Shown here in pieces: positions 49,911-58,555 of a stretch of DNA of 64,000 bases (its first letter is position 1; each line of letters starts with the position of its first letter). This DNA is from Erwinia sorbitola. Lineage in GTDB: Bacteria > Pseudomonadota > Gammaproteobacteria > Enterobacterales > Enterobacteriaceae. Below the pieces are notes generated by a model, which worked only from the letters and a program-made list of their open reading frames with translations, searched no databases and was not told the DNA's origin. The DNA is taken from NCBI RefSeq assembly GCF_009738185.1, contig NZ_CP046509.1, positions 3,909,501-3,973,500 of the forward strand. Direction: 5' to 3'. The position numbers and the translations under genes are program-made.

Positions 49911-50986
49911 TGACGCAACCCATGACGCTGACCCTGGTACAAAAATCTCCGCGCCTGATAACCGGCCTCGGTGCGCTAGTGCTGCTGATCTTGCTGCTGC
50001 TGCCTTTTTTCGCGCTGCTGCCCGCAGAAAATCCTCTGGCGCTGTCGACCTATACCCTGACGCTGGTTGGCAAAATCCTCTGCTATGCCATTGTTGCGGT
50101 AGCGCTGGATCTGGTGTGGGGTTACGCAGGGCTGTTATCCCTCGGCCACGGGCTGTTCTTCGCTCTCGGCGGCTATGCAATGGGCATGTACCTGATGCGC
50201 CAGGCGGCGGGAGACGGTCTGCCCGCTTTTATGTCGTTTCTCTCGTGGAGTGAGATGCCCTGGTTCTGGAGCGGAACCCAGCACTTTGCCTGGGCCTTAT
50301 GCCTGATTGTGCTGGTGCCCGGCCTGCTGGCGCTGGTGTTTGGCTGGTTCGCCTTCCGCTCAAAAATTAAAGGCGTCTATTTTTCGATTATGACCCAGGC
50401 GCTGACCTATGCCGGGATGCTGCTGTTCTTCCGCAATGAAACCGGCTTCGGCGGCAACAATGGCTTTACCGGTTTCACCACGCTGCTCGGCTTTCCGGTG
50501 ACCGCCACCGGTACACGCATCGGGCTGTTTGTGACCACGGTATTGCTGCTTGCTGCCAGCCTTGCCGCTGGTCTGCTGCTGGCGCGCAGCAAGTTTGGCC
50601 GCGTGCTGACGGCGGTACGCGATGCAGAAAACCGCCTGATGTTCTGCGGCTATGATCCCCGGGGATTTAAGCTGTTTGTCTGGACGCTGTCGGCGGTGCT
50701 GTGCGGGCTGGCGGGAGCACTGTATGTGCCGCAGGTTGGCATTATTAACCCTGGCGAGATGTCCCCCACCAACTCGATTGAGGCCGCTATCTGGGTAGCG
50801 CTTGGCGGGCGCGGTACGCTGATTGGCCCGCTGCTGGGTGCCGGCATCGTTAACGGTGCCAAAAGCTGGTTCACCGTCGCATTCCCGGAATACTGGCTGT
50901 TCTTCTTAGGGCTGATGTTTATCCTCGTCACGCTATTTCTGCCGCGTGGCGTCATTGGCCTGCTGCGCCGGAGAAAACATGACTGA
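49910..50986 (+). CDS. urtC: Urea ABC transporter, permease UrtC
   Basis: Second LivM-type permease, 358 residues with about 9-10 membrane helices. The family segment DLVWGYAGLLSLGHGLFFAL lies near residue 65. The cytoplasmic loop contacting the ATPases is around SKFGRVLTAVRDAENRLMF (near residue 225). The start ATG 49910 overlaps the urtB stop codon (TGATG), and the last 8 bp overlap urtD, so the genes are translationally coupled. Confidence 0.94.
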   Translation: MTQPMTLTLVQKSPRLITGLGALVLLILLLLPFFALLPAENPLALSTYTLTLVGKILCYAIVAVALDLVWGYAGLLSLGHGLFFALGGYAMGMYLMRQAAGDGLPAFMSFLSWSEMPWFWSGTQHFAWALCLIVLVPGLLALVFGWFAFRSKIKGVYFSIMTQALTYAGMLLFFRNETGFGGNNGFTGFTTLLGFPVTATGTRIGLFVTTVLLLAASLAAGLLLARSKFGRVLTAVRDAENRLMFCGYDPRGFKLFVWTLSAVLCGLAGALYVPQVGIINPGEMSPTNSIEAAIWVALGGRGTLIGPLLGAGIVNGAKSWFTVAFPEYWLFFLGLMFILVTLFLPRGVIGLLRRRKHD

Positions 50987-51770
50987 TCAACTGTTTACCC
51001 AACCCCATCGCGCCGATCGCCATCGCGAGCAGACCGACCCGGTGCTCCAGCTGGAGAATATCAATGTGTCGTTTGATGGTTTTAAAGCGCTGACCGACCT
51101 CTCTTTACAGATTGGCGTGGGTGAGTTGCGCTGCATCATCGGCCCTAACGGCGCGGGAAAAACCACGCTGATGGATGTGATCACCGGTAAAACCCGCCCC
51201 GATAATGGCCGGGTGCTCTACGACCAGAGCATCGACCTGACCACCCTCTCCCCGGTGGAGATTGCCCGCATCGGGATTGGCCGTAAATTCCAAAAACCGA
51301 CGGTATTTGAAGCGCTAACGGTGTTTGAAAATCTGGAGATTGCGTTAAAAACCGATAAGTCAGTATGGGCCTGCCTGCGTGCCAGACTGAACGGTGAACA
51401 GCAGGATCGCATTGATGAAGTCCTTAAGCTGCTGCGCCTCGGCAGCGAACGCCAGCGCCCGGCGGGACTGCTGTCACACGGGCAGAAACAGTTTCTGGAG
51501 ATCGGTATGCTGCTGGTACAGGATCCGCACCTGCTGCTGCTGGATGAACCAGCCGCCGGAATGACCGATGCGGAAACCGACTATACCGCCGAGCTGTTTC
51601 GTACTCTTGCCGGCCAGCATTCGCTGATGGTAGTCGAGCATGATATGGGCTTTGTCGAAACCATTGCTGACCATGTGACAGTACTGCATCAGGGCCAGGT
51701 TCTGGCTGAGGGTTCGCTGCGCGAGGTGCAGGCGAACGAGCAGGTAATTGAAGTTTATCTGGGGCGTTAA
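50979..51770 (+). CDS. urtD: Urea ABC transporter, ATP-binding protein UrtD
   Basis: LivG-type ATPase of 263 residues from ATG at 50979 (MTDQLFTQPHRAD). Walker A is IIGPNGAGKTTLMDVITG (around residue 55), the Q-loop FQKPTVFEALTV, the signature LSHGQKQFLEIG, Walker B LLLLDEPAAGM and the switch His in VVEHDMGFV. The signature is LSHGQ in place of LSGGQ, as is usual in UrtD. It overlaps urtC by 8 bp; urtE starts 1 bp after its stop codon. Confidence 0.94.
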   Translation: MTDQLFTQPHRADRHREQTDPVLQLENINVSFDGFKALTDLSLQIGVGELRCIIGPNGAGKTTLMDVITGKTRPDNGRVLYDQSIDLTTLSPVEIARIGIGRKFQKPTVFEALTVFENLEIALKTDKSVWACLRARLNGEQQDRIDEVLKLLRLGSERQRPAGLLSHGQKQFLEIGMLLVQDPHLLLLDEPAAGMTDAETDYTAELFRTLAGQHSLMVVEHDMGFVETIADHVTVLHQGQVLAEGSLREVQANEQVIEVYLGR

Positions 51771-51771
51771 T

Positions 51772-52470
51772 ATGTTACAGGTCTCTGAACTACATCAATA
51801 TTATGGCGGAAGTCATATTCTGCGCGGGCTGTCATTTGAGACAAAACCCGGCGAAATCACCTGTCTGCTGGGACGGAACGGCGTGGGGAAAACCACCCTG
51901 CTGAAATGCCTGATGGGGCTGATTCCGGCGAAGTCCGGCAGCATTAACTGGCAGGGCCGCTCGATCAACCATCGCAAACCGCACCAGCGGGTGCAGGCAG
52001 GGATCGCTTACGTACCGCAGGGCCGTGAGATCTTCCCGCGTCTGACGGTAGAAGAAAATCTGCTGATGGGGCTGGCGCGCTTCTCCGGCGCGGAGGCAGC
52101 ACAGGTGCCGGAGGAGATTTGGCAGCTTTTTCCGGTGCTGTGGCAGATGAAGCAGCGGCGCGGCGGCGATCTTTCCGGTGGACAGCAGCAGCAGCTGGCC
52201 ATCGGGCGGGCGCTGGCGTGTAAACCGCAGCTGCTGATCCTTGATGAACCAACCGAAGGTATTCAGCCCTCGGTGATCAAAGAGATCGGTGCGGTGATCC
52301 GCCAGCTGGCCGCACGTGGTGATATGGCTATTCTGCTGGTTGAACAGTTTTATGATTTTGCCGCCGGACTGGCGGACAATTATCTGGTGATGTCACGGGG
52401 CGAAATCGTTCAGCGCGGTCTGGGAAAAGAGATGGAAAGCGACGGCGTACGGGGGCTGGTGACAATTTGA
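51772..52470 (+). CDS. urtE: Urea ABC transporter, ATP-binding protein UrtE
   Basis: LivF-type ATPase of 232 residues from ATG at 51772 (MLQVSELHQYYGGSHILRG). Walker A is LLGRNGVGKTTLLKCLMG, the Q-loop YVPQGREIFPRLTVEENL, the signature DLSGGQQQQLAIGRAL, and Walker B LLILDEPTEGIQPSVI. With UrtD it powers the transporter. It is last gene of the urea operon. No clear Rho-independent terminator follows in the 190 bp before deoR. Confidence 0.94.
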   Translation: MLQVSELHQYYGGSHILRGLSFETKPGEITCLLGRNGVGKTTLLKCLMGLIPAKSGSINWQGRSINHRKPHQRVQAGIAYVPQGREIFPRLTVEENLLMGLARFSGAEAAQVPEEIWQLFPVLWQMKQRRGGDLSGGQQQQLAIGRALACKPQLLILDEPTEGIQPSVIKEIGAVIRQLAARGDMAILLVEQFYDFAAGLADNYLVMSRGEIVQRGLGKEMESDGVRGLVTI

Positions 52471-52660
52471 CAGCCAGGCGGCCATAACCAGCGCTGTTCT
52501 CTACGGAAATCCTGCTGCGGGGTCGGCCATCTTTTTTCGGTCGGCCCTTGTCATTTGCAGCACTATTCCATTGAAGGTAAACTGCAAAAAAGACAAAAAC
52601 GCAGCAGGCAATCGTTTTCCATCACATCATTCCTGCCTGCAATAATGGAAAAAAACATTT

Positions 52661-53404
52661 ATGGAAAACCGGCGCGAAGATCGTATTAATAAGCTGGCGC
52701 AGGCGCTGAAACGCACCGATAAAATCCATCTGAAGGAAGCTGCACACCTGCTTGGTGTGTCTGAAATGACAGTGCGCCGCGATCTGAATGACGGGCCGGG
52801 CGTGGTGGTACTGCTTGGCGGCTATATCGTCAGCGATCCGATGCTGAATCAGAGCCACTATTTTGTTTCCGATCAGCAGGGCCAGAACGTTGACCGCAAG
52901 CGCGTGCTCGGGCAACAGGCCGCGGCAACGATCGTTGCCGGAGAAACGGTCTACTTCGACTGCGGCACCACCGTACCCTGGATCATTGACGCCATTGACG
53001 ATGATCTGCCGTTTACTGCGGTCTGCTACGCCATGAATACTTTTCTGGCCCTTAAGGAAAAAAGCGCCTGCCGTGTGATCATGAGCGGCGGAGAGTTCCA
53101 CCCGGATAACGCTATTTTTACCCCGCTGGGCCAGCTGTCAGTCATGGACAGCCTCTGCCCGGATAAAGCGTTTATCTCCGCTGCGGGTATAGATCTCCAG
53201 CAGGGAGCCAGCTGCTACAACCTCAATGAACTACCGATGAAGCACCTGGCGCTACAGCGCGCACGTTCCCGGCTGCTGGTGGTGGACAGCAGCAAGTTTG
53301 GAAAAGTGCTGCCCGCACGTATTGCCGATCTCAGCGCCTTTGACGGCCTGATCAGCGATGCTGCCCCGGAGCAGGATTTAGGCATTAAGGTGATTGCGCC
53401 TTAA
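52661..53404 (+). CDS. deoR: DeoR, repressor of the deoxyribonucleoside operon
   Basis: DeoR-family repressor of 247 residues, close to E. coli DeoR itself rather than a paralogue: MENRREDRINKLAQALKRTD, HLLGVSEMTVRRDLN (helix-turn-helix, about 26-45), YFDCGTTVPWIIDAIDDDLP, CYAMNTFLALKEKSACR and NLNELPMKHLALQRAR all align. It should bind deoxyribose-5-phosphate and repress deo genes. In E. coli deoR lies far from the deo operon; here it is about 8.5 kb from deoD and deoB. It is separated from urtE by 190 bp and probably has its own promoter. Confidence 0.88.
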   Translation: MENRREDRINKLAQALKRTDKIHLKEAAHLLGVSEMTVRRDLNDGPGVVVLLGGYIVSDPMLNQSHYFVSDQQGQNVDRKRVLGQQAAATIVAGETVYFDCGTTVPWIIDAIDDDLPFTAVCYAMNTFLALKEKSACRVIMSGGEFHPDNAIFTPLGQLSVMDSLCPDKAFISAAGIDLQQGASCYNLNELPMKHLALQRARSRLLVVDSSKFGKVLPARIADLSAFDGLISDAAPEQDLGIKVIAP

Positions 53405-53533
53405 CTCAGGTCGCCAGGTGTGTTTCAGCGCAAAGCCTGGGATAATGCGGCTGTGAATAAGGCGGTAAAACAGCTAAACTCCGCTATCTGAGTGGGCGTC
53501 CTTATGCCCTGCTAATTAAGAGGCTCAAACTAC

Positions 53534-55201
53534 GTGGCTCAATTCGTCTATAGCATGCATCGCGTCGGCAAAGTCGTTCCGCCGAAGCGTCATATTTTAA
53601 AGAACATCTCCCTCAGCTTCTTCCCCGGCGCTAAAATTGGCGTACTGGGTCTGAACGGGGCGGGTAAATCTACCCTGCTGCGCATTATGGCGGGCATCGA
53701 TAAAGATATCGAAGGGGAAGCGCGTCCGCAGCCAGGCCTGAAAATTGGCTATCTGCAACAGGAACCGCAGCTGAACCTGGAACACACCGTACGCGAGTCG
53801 GTGGAAGAAGCCGTGGCTGAAGTTGTGGGTGCACTGAAGCGCCTCGACGAAGTTTACGCACTGTACGCCGCCGAAGACGCTGACTTTGATAAGCTGGCTA
53901 AAGAACAGGGCGTGCTGGAAGAGATTATCCAGGCGCACGACGGCCACAACCTGAACACCCAGCTGGAACGTGCCGCCGATGCGCTGCGTCTGCCGGATTG
54001 GGATGCGAAGATCGCTAATCTGTCCGGTGGTGAACGTCGCCGCGTCGCGCTGTGCCGTCTGCTGCTGGAAAAACCAGATATGCTGCTGCTCGACGAACCA
54101 ACCAACCACCTGGATGCAGAATCCGTGGCCTGGCTGGAGCGCTTCCTGCACGACTTCGAAGGTACCGTAGTGGCGATCACGCATGACCGTTACTTCCTCG
54201 ATAACGTAGCCGGATGGATCCTGGAGCTTGACCGTGGTGAAGGTATTCCATGGGAAGGTAACTACTCCTCCTGGCTGGAGCAGAAAGATGCGCGTCTGGC
54301 GCAGGAAGCCTCCTCTGAAGCCGCTCGTCGTAAATCGATTGAGAAAGAGCTGGAGTGGGTGCGTAAAGGTGCCAAAGGTCAGCAATCCAAAGGTAAAGCC
54401 CGTCTGGCGCGCTTTGAAGAGCTGAACAACACCGAATACCAGAAACGTAATGAAACTAACGAACTGTTTATTCCACCGGGTGCACGCCTGGGTGATAAAG
54501 TTCTGGAAGTCAGCAACCTGCGTAAATCCTACGGCGATCGCCTGCTGATTGACGATCTCTCCTTCTCGGTTCCGAAGGGTGCAATTGTCGGCATCATCGG
54601 CCCGAACGGCGCGGGTAAATCCACGCTGTTCCGTATGATGTCCGGGCAGGAAGAGCCTGATTCCGGCAGCATCGTACTGGGTGAAACCGTTAAGCTGGCT
54701 TCCGTTGACCAGTTCCGTGACAGCATGGATAACTCCAAAACTGTCTGGGAAGAAGTGTCTGGCGGCCAGGATATTATGCGTATCGGCAACACCGAAATGC
54801 CAAGCCGCGCCTACGTTGGCCGCTTTAACTTTAAAGGGGTTGATCAGGGCAAACGCGTAGGTGAGCTGTCGGGTGGTGAGCGTGGCCGTCTGCACCTGGC
54901 CAAGCTGTTACAGGTGGGCGGCAACATGCTGCTGCTGGATGAACCAACCAACGACCTGGATATTGAGACTCTGCGTGCGCTGGAAAACGCCCTGCTGGAG
55001 TTCCCGGGCTGTGCGATGGTGATCTCGCATGACCGCTGGTTCCTCGACCGTATTGCTACTCATATTCTGGACTACCAGGATGAGGGCAAAATTGAGTTCT
55101 TCGAAGGTAACTTTACTGAATACGAAGAGTACAAGAAGCGTACGCTGGGCGCAGAAGCGCTTGAGCCGAAGCGTATCAAGTACAAGCGTATGATTAAGTA
55201 A
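53534..55201 (+). CDS. ettA: Energy-dependent translational throttle protein EttA
   Basis: ABC-F protein that gates ribosomes at the first elongation cycle according to ATP/ADP ratio. It has 555 residues, the E. coli length. The start is GTG at 53534 (MAQFVYSMHRVGKVVPPK), with AAGAGG 10 bases upstream. Two ABC domains carry Walker A LGLNGAGKSTLLR and IGPNGAGKSTLFR and signatures LSGGERRRVALCR and LSGGERGRLHLAK. The DEPTNHLDAESVAWLE block, the arm insert and the linker with KGKARLARFEELN complete it. There are no membrane segments. Confidence 0.96.
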   Translation: MAQFVYSMHRVGKVVPPKRHILKNISLSFFPGAKIGVLGLNGAGKSTLLRIMAGIDKDIEGEARPQPGLKIGYLQQEPQLNLEHTVRESVEEAVAEVVGALKRLDEVYALYAAEDADFDKLAKEQGVLEEIIQAHDGHNLNTQLERAADALRLPDWDAKIANLSGGERRRVALCRLLLEKPDMLLLDEPTNHLDAESVAWLERFLHDFEGTVVAITHDRYFLDNVAGWILELDRGEGIPWEGNYSSWLEQKDARLAQEASSEAARRKSIEKELEWVRKGAKGQQSKGKARLARFEELNNTEYQKRNETNELFIPPGARLGDKVLEVSNLRKSYGDRLLIDDLSFSVPKGAIVGIIGPNGAGKSTLFRMMSGQEEPDSGSIVLGETVKLASVDQFRDSMDNSKTVWEEVSGGQDIMRIGNTEMPSRAYVGRFNFKGVDQGKRVGELSGGERGRLHLAKLLQVGGNMLLLDEPTNDLDIETLRALENALLEFPGCAMVISHDRWFLDRIATHILDYQDEGKIEFFEGNFTEYEEYKKRTLGAEALEPKRIKYKRMIK

Positions 55202-55209
55202 GGATTTGC

Positions 55210-55261
55210 GGGCCAGGTTATTTTACTGGCCCGATGCTCCACGGCGGTCTCTGGCCGCCGT
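55210..55261. terminator. Two hairpins between the convergent ettA and LysR genes
   Basis: GGGCCAG/CTGGCCC (55210-55232, 9-base loop) and ACGGCGG/CCGCCGT (55241-55261, 7-base loop) fill the 66-bp gap between the two convergent genes. Neither has a long T-tract. They probably define the 3' ends of both transcripts. Confidence 0.6.
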
Positions 55262-55267
55262 CTCTCC

Positions 55268-56161
55268 TTACTGATAAAACTCCCTGAATACCGGCGACTG
55301 CATCGCAAAATCAATAAACCGCGACAGCGCGGGAGAATTTAACTTACGGCTCGGATAGACCAGCCACAGCTCATTCCCCTCCACTTCCCACTCTGGCAGC
55401 ACCTGTATCAACCTGCCCTGCGGCACCACCTCATCGGTTAAAAATCCTGGCAGCAGCGTAATCCCCGCATGACCCAGCGCACACTCGCGCGCATACACCA
55501 GATTGTCGGTCATATGCGTCGGCGGCAGCAGCCAGCGGTAATACTCCTCATCACGTTTTAACACCCACTCTGTCCAGGCACGGTGCGCAATGCAACGATG
55601 CGCTGAAAGCTGGCCGGGATGAGTGAGCGGCGCACAGGTGGCGAGGTAGTCAGGCGAGGCCACCAGCAGACGCTGGCAGTAACCGATACGACGGCCTATC
55701 AGCGAAGAATCCTGCGGCCGGCCAGTACGCAGCGCCACATCAAAACCATCCTGCACCAGATCGCGGATCTCATCGGAAACCGAAACATCCAGCGTCACAT
55801 CGGGATATTCCAGCTGAAACGCGGTATTGAAACGCGCCAGCAGTGTGGCACCTATTCCGGCAGGAGAGGTAATCCGCAGCCGCCCGCTGGGGTTATCGCG
55901 CAGCCGCTCTATCACCGTCCCGGCCCGCTCACTGGCCTGCAACATCTCCTGACAGTGCACCAGATAGCGCTCGCCTGCAAAGGTCAGATTCAACTGGCGC
56001 GTGGTGCGATTAATCAGACGCAGACCCAGCGCCTGTTCAAGCTGGCTGATGCGCTGGCTGACGCTGGATTTCGGCAGACCCGCACGATTTGCAGCGGCGG
56101 TAAAACTGCCGCACTCGGCCACCAGCGCGAACAGAGCCATATCCTGCAACTGTTTAAACAT
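55268..56161 (-). CDS. LysR-family transcriptional regulator
   Basis: Regulator of 297 residues. The N-terminal winged helix is MALFALVAECGSFTAAANRA, then GLPKSSVSQRISQLEQALGLRLINRTTR (residues 8-60). The effector domain belongs to the CrgA/DsdC-like group common beside oxidoreductases (GRLRITSPAGIGATLLARFN, DVALRTGRPQDSSLIGRRIG). It is divergent from the quinone oxidoreductase gene, with 99 bp between them containing repeated candidate operator sequences, so it very likely controls that gene and itself. The inducer is unknown; aldehydes or quinones are only a guess from similar pairs. Confidence 0.88.
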   Translation of the reverse strand: MFKQLQDMALFALVAECGSFTAAANRAGLPKSSVSQRISQLEQALGLRLINRTTRQLNLTFAGERYLVHCQEMLQASERAGTVIERLRDNPSGRLRITSPAGIGATLLARFNTAFQLEYPDVTLDVSVSDEIRDLVQDGFDVALRTGRPQDSSLIGRRIGYCQRLLVASPDYLATCAPLTHPGQLSAHRCIAHRAWTEWVLKRDEEYYRWLLPPTHMTDNLVYARECALGHAGITLLPGFLTDEVVPQGRLIQVLPEWEVEGNELWLVYPSRKLNSPALSRFIDFAMQSPVFREFYQ

Positions 56162-56204
56162 TATTGTTCATCCTGTACGAACACTGCTTGCGTTATTGTC
56201 CATC
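56161..56204. promoter_or_regulatory. Direct repeat, candidate LysR operator region
   Basis: TTATTGTTCATC (56161-56172) and TTATTGTCCATC (56193-56204) differ at one base and are 32 bp apart, about three helical turns. The first is part of the dyad GTTC-N9-GAAC (56166-56182). They lie between the LysR start codon and the oxidoreductase gene, where a LysR regulator would bind. Confidence 0.5.
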
Positions 56205-56260
56205 TTATCATTGCGGTAATCATTCTCTACACTGATAGCACATCATTCAGGAGAAGAGCT

Positions 56261-57262
56261 ATGACCATCAAAGCAATTGCGATCAATCCGGATAAACCGC
56301 AGCAGTTTATTGAGATCCAGCAGCCACAGCTGACACCAGACGCATATGATCTGCTGGTTGAAGTGAAAGCGGTATCGGTTAACCCGGTGGATACCAAAGT
56401 CCATAAAGGTGCACAGAAGAACGGCCTGCAACAGCCGCGTGTACTGGGCTGGGATGCCAGCGGTATCGTGCTGGCGGTGGGAGAGAAGGTCAGCGGCTTT
56501 AAAGCGGGCGATGAAGTCTATTACGCCGGGGATCTCACCCGTCCGGGCAGTAATGCCAGCCAGCAGCTGGTTGATGCCCGTATTACCGGCCATAAACCGC
56601 GCTCACTTGACTGGGCAGAGTCCGCCGCTATCCCGCTTACCGCGCTGACCGCGTGGGAAGGTCTGTTTGATCGTCTGCAACTGGATGCCGCTGCTGAGGG
56701 TAAAACTCTGCTGATTGTCGGCGGCGCGGGCGGCGTAGGCTCACTGGCTATTCCACTGGCGAAACTGCACAGTAAAGTGACGGTGATCGCCACGGCATCA
56801 CGCCCTGACTCAGCGCAGTGGTGTAAAGATCGCGGGGCGGATCTGGTGATCGACTACCGCGATATGGCGGGAGAACTCGCGAAGCACGATATCAAACAGG
56901 TGGACTACATTTTCTGCCTGAATGACACCGATGGCCACTGGGACGCGATGAGCAAACTGATTGCACCGCAGGGGCATATCTGCACCATCGTTGAAAACGA
57001 AAAACCGTTAAATATGGATCAGCTGAAGCTGAAAAGCGCCGCGCTGCATTTTGAATTTATGTACACGCGCAGCATGTTTACCACCCCGGACATCGCCCGT
57101 CAGGGAGAGATTCTGGATGAGACAGCGAAGCTGCTGGATGCCGGTAAACTCACAGGTTCACTGAGCAAAACCCTGCACGGTCTGAGCGTTGAGACGCTGT
57201 CAGAAGCCCACCAGCTGGTGCTGGAAGGCCATATGCGTGGCAAAGTGGTTATTGTCTATTAA
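56261..57262 (+). CDS. Zinc-type alcohol dehydrogenase-like / quinone oxidoreductase family protein
   Basis: Medium-chain dehydrogenase/reductase of 333 residues from ATG at 56261, which has CAGGAGAAG upstream. The frame is open further upstream through the LysR gene, but that part is antisense. The N-terminal GroES-like domain (VEVKAVSVNPVDTKVHKGAQ, VLGWDASGIVLAVG) lacks the zinc-ligand set. The Rossmann domain has LLIVGGAGGVGSLAIPLAK near residue 150. It belongs to the ZADH/quinone reductase group that uses NADPH on quinones or enones. The substrate is unknown. Confidence 0.88.
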   Translation: MTIKAIAINPDKPQQFIEIQQPQLTPDAYDLLVEVKAVSVNPVDTKVHKGAQKNGLQQPRVLGWDASGIVLAVGEKVSGFKAGDEVYYAGDLTRPGSNASQQLVDARITGHKPRSLDWAESAAIPLTALTAWEGLFDRLQLDAAAEGKTLLIVGGAGGVGSLAIPLAKLHSKVTVIATASRPDSAQWCKDRGADLVIDYRDMAGELAKHDIKQVDYIFCLNDTDGHWDAMSKLIAPQGHICTIVENEKPLNMDQLKLKSAALHFEFMYTRSMFTTPDIARQGEILDETAKLLDAGKLTGSLSKTLHGLSVETLSEAHQLVLEGHMRGKVVIVY

Positions 57263-57277
57263 CCGATCGGTTTGATT

Positions 57278-57305
57278 ACGGGCGAGATTAACTCGCCCGT
57301 TTAAT
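57278..57305. terminator. Terminator between the convergent oxidoreductase and nadR genes
   Basis: ACGGGCGAG/CTCGCCCGT forms a perfect 9-bp stem with a 5-base loop (ATTAA), 15 bp after the oxidoreductase stop codon. The plus-strand tail is TTTAAT. On the minus strand the tail is AATCAAACC, so it mainly serves the plus-strand gene. Confidence 0.75.
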
Positions 57306-57315
57306 GCAGTGCAGG

Positions 57316-58542
57316 TTATGAACCCAGCATCTCTTTCACCAGCTCGACACAGCGCAGGAAGCGCTCGTCGTAGTTGTCCTGCTCAACGTGCACATAGTTG
57401 ATATTATTCTCGCCCAGCATGGAGATCAGCAGCGACTGGAACTCTTTGCGATCCACCGAACTCCCCAGACTGCGCAGCCCGTCCGCCACCCACGGCACAT
57501 TGTTCTCCACCAGGATCACCAGGTCGAAGCGATATTCGTCAATCAGCGCCTGCACAAAGGGATGTTCCCGCCCTTCATACTTCTTACAGAATGCCTGTGT
57601 GGTCACAAAATCGGTGTCGATAAACGCCACTTTATTGGCATATTTCACCGCAAAGTCGATGTACTGTGCCTGGCCGAGAGCGATTTTATCGTAGTCCGAA
57701 TATTGCAGCGCCATCTCATCGCCGCCCAGATGCGAGAAGACATAATCACGGCCAAACTCCCACGCACTGGTGGTGTTAAAAATGTTCGCCAGCTTATTCA
57801 CCAGCGTTGATTTGCCGCTCGATTCGCCGCCGAGGATCGCCACGGTGCGCACGAAAAAGGGTTTCACTTCGGTGGGAATATACTCCCAGTAGCGGAACGG
57901 ATCCTGGCGGATCTGCCCACCGCTGATGCTCATAAATGAGCGCTTTGGATCGATGACGATGGTTTCCACACCGAGATGCGCGGTGAACTGTTCAGCATCC
58001 GCCTCTTCGCTGGTGTAGATACAGTTCGGCACGATGCCGTGATCGTCCATAAACGCCCGCACGCCGTGGCTCCAGACATCCCAGCCGTGAGGATACGGCT
58101 CCATTCCCTCTTCATTGAAGGAATGAATGCGAATGTTTTTCTGATACTTAAAGGTCTGTAGCAGCCAGCGCAGGCGGTCGCTGACCGTGGGCTGCTGCGA
58201 CATCGCACTGGCTTCAAACAGCTCACGATCGCGTGGCTCATCGTAACCCATGATGATATGCAGCTCATCCACCTGGCTACAGGCGCGCTGGATCAGATAG
58301 ATATGGCCGGTATGCAGCGGATAAAACTTACCGAATACCACGCCGATAGTCTTCTCGCGGCGCGGAAATTCCAGCCCAAGAAAGCGGTGCAGCGCCTCCA
58401 GCTTCTGTGCGCTGGGGCTTTTAATTTTCGCATTCAACAGCTGACTGAGGTAACCCTTGGTCATGCCGCTGGCATCAGATACCTGCTGTAAGGTACAACC
58501 CTGCTGGCGAATGGCGGTTTTAAGGTAGTCAAACGATGACAT
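57316..58542 (-). CDS. nadR: NadR: NAD biosynthesis repressor / NMN adenylyltransferase / ribosylnicotinamide kinase
   Basis: Trifunctional protein of 408 residues (E. coli 410). An N-terminal helix-turn-helix (CTLQQVSDASGMTKGYLSQL, residues 16-35) represses NAD genes. The nucleotidyltransferase domain begins with GVVFGKFYPLHTGH (residues 67-80). The ribosylnicotinamide kinase domain has a Walker A loop, ILGGESSGKSTLVNKLA, near residue 237. All three parts are intact. It lies 13 bp downstream of radA on the same strand, as in E. coli. Confidence 0.97.
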   Translation of the reverse strand: MSSFDYLKTAIRQQGCTLQQVSDASGMTKGYLSQLLNAKIKSPSAQKLEALHRFLGLEFPRREKTIGVVFGKFYPLHTGHIYLIQRACSQVDELHIIMGYDEPRDRELFEASAMSQQPTVSDRLRWLLQTFKYQKNIRIHSFNEEGMEPYPHGWDVWSHGVRAFMDDHGIVPNCIYTSEEADAEQFTAHLGVETIVIDPKRSFMSISGGQIRQDPFRYWEYIPTEVKPFFVRTVAILGGESSGKSTLVNKLANIFNTTSAWEFGRDYVFSHLGGDEMALQYSDYDKIALGQAQYIDFAVKYANKVAFIDTDFVTTQAFCKKYEGREHPFVQALIDEYRFDLVILVENNVPWVADGLRSLGSSVDRKEFQSLLISMLGENNINYVHVEQDNYDERFLRCVELVKEMLGS

Positions 58543-58555
58543 GCGTTAACTCCAT

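Noticed and set aside
52517..52549. Possible terminator after urtE (GGTCGGCC twice around a T-run)
   Set aside because: The two GGTCGGCC copies are a direct repeat, not an inverted repeat, so no hairpin forms.
53597..54895. 432-codon minus-strand reading frame opposite ettA
   Set aside because: A shadow of the highly biased codon use of ettA; no similarity or start signal.
55619..56260. 214-codon N-terminal extension of the oxidoreductase
   Set aside because: It is antisense to the LysR gene; the family start is ATG 56261 with a good ribosome-binding site.
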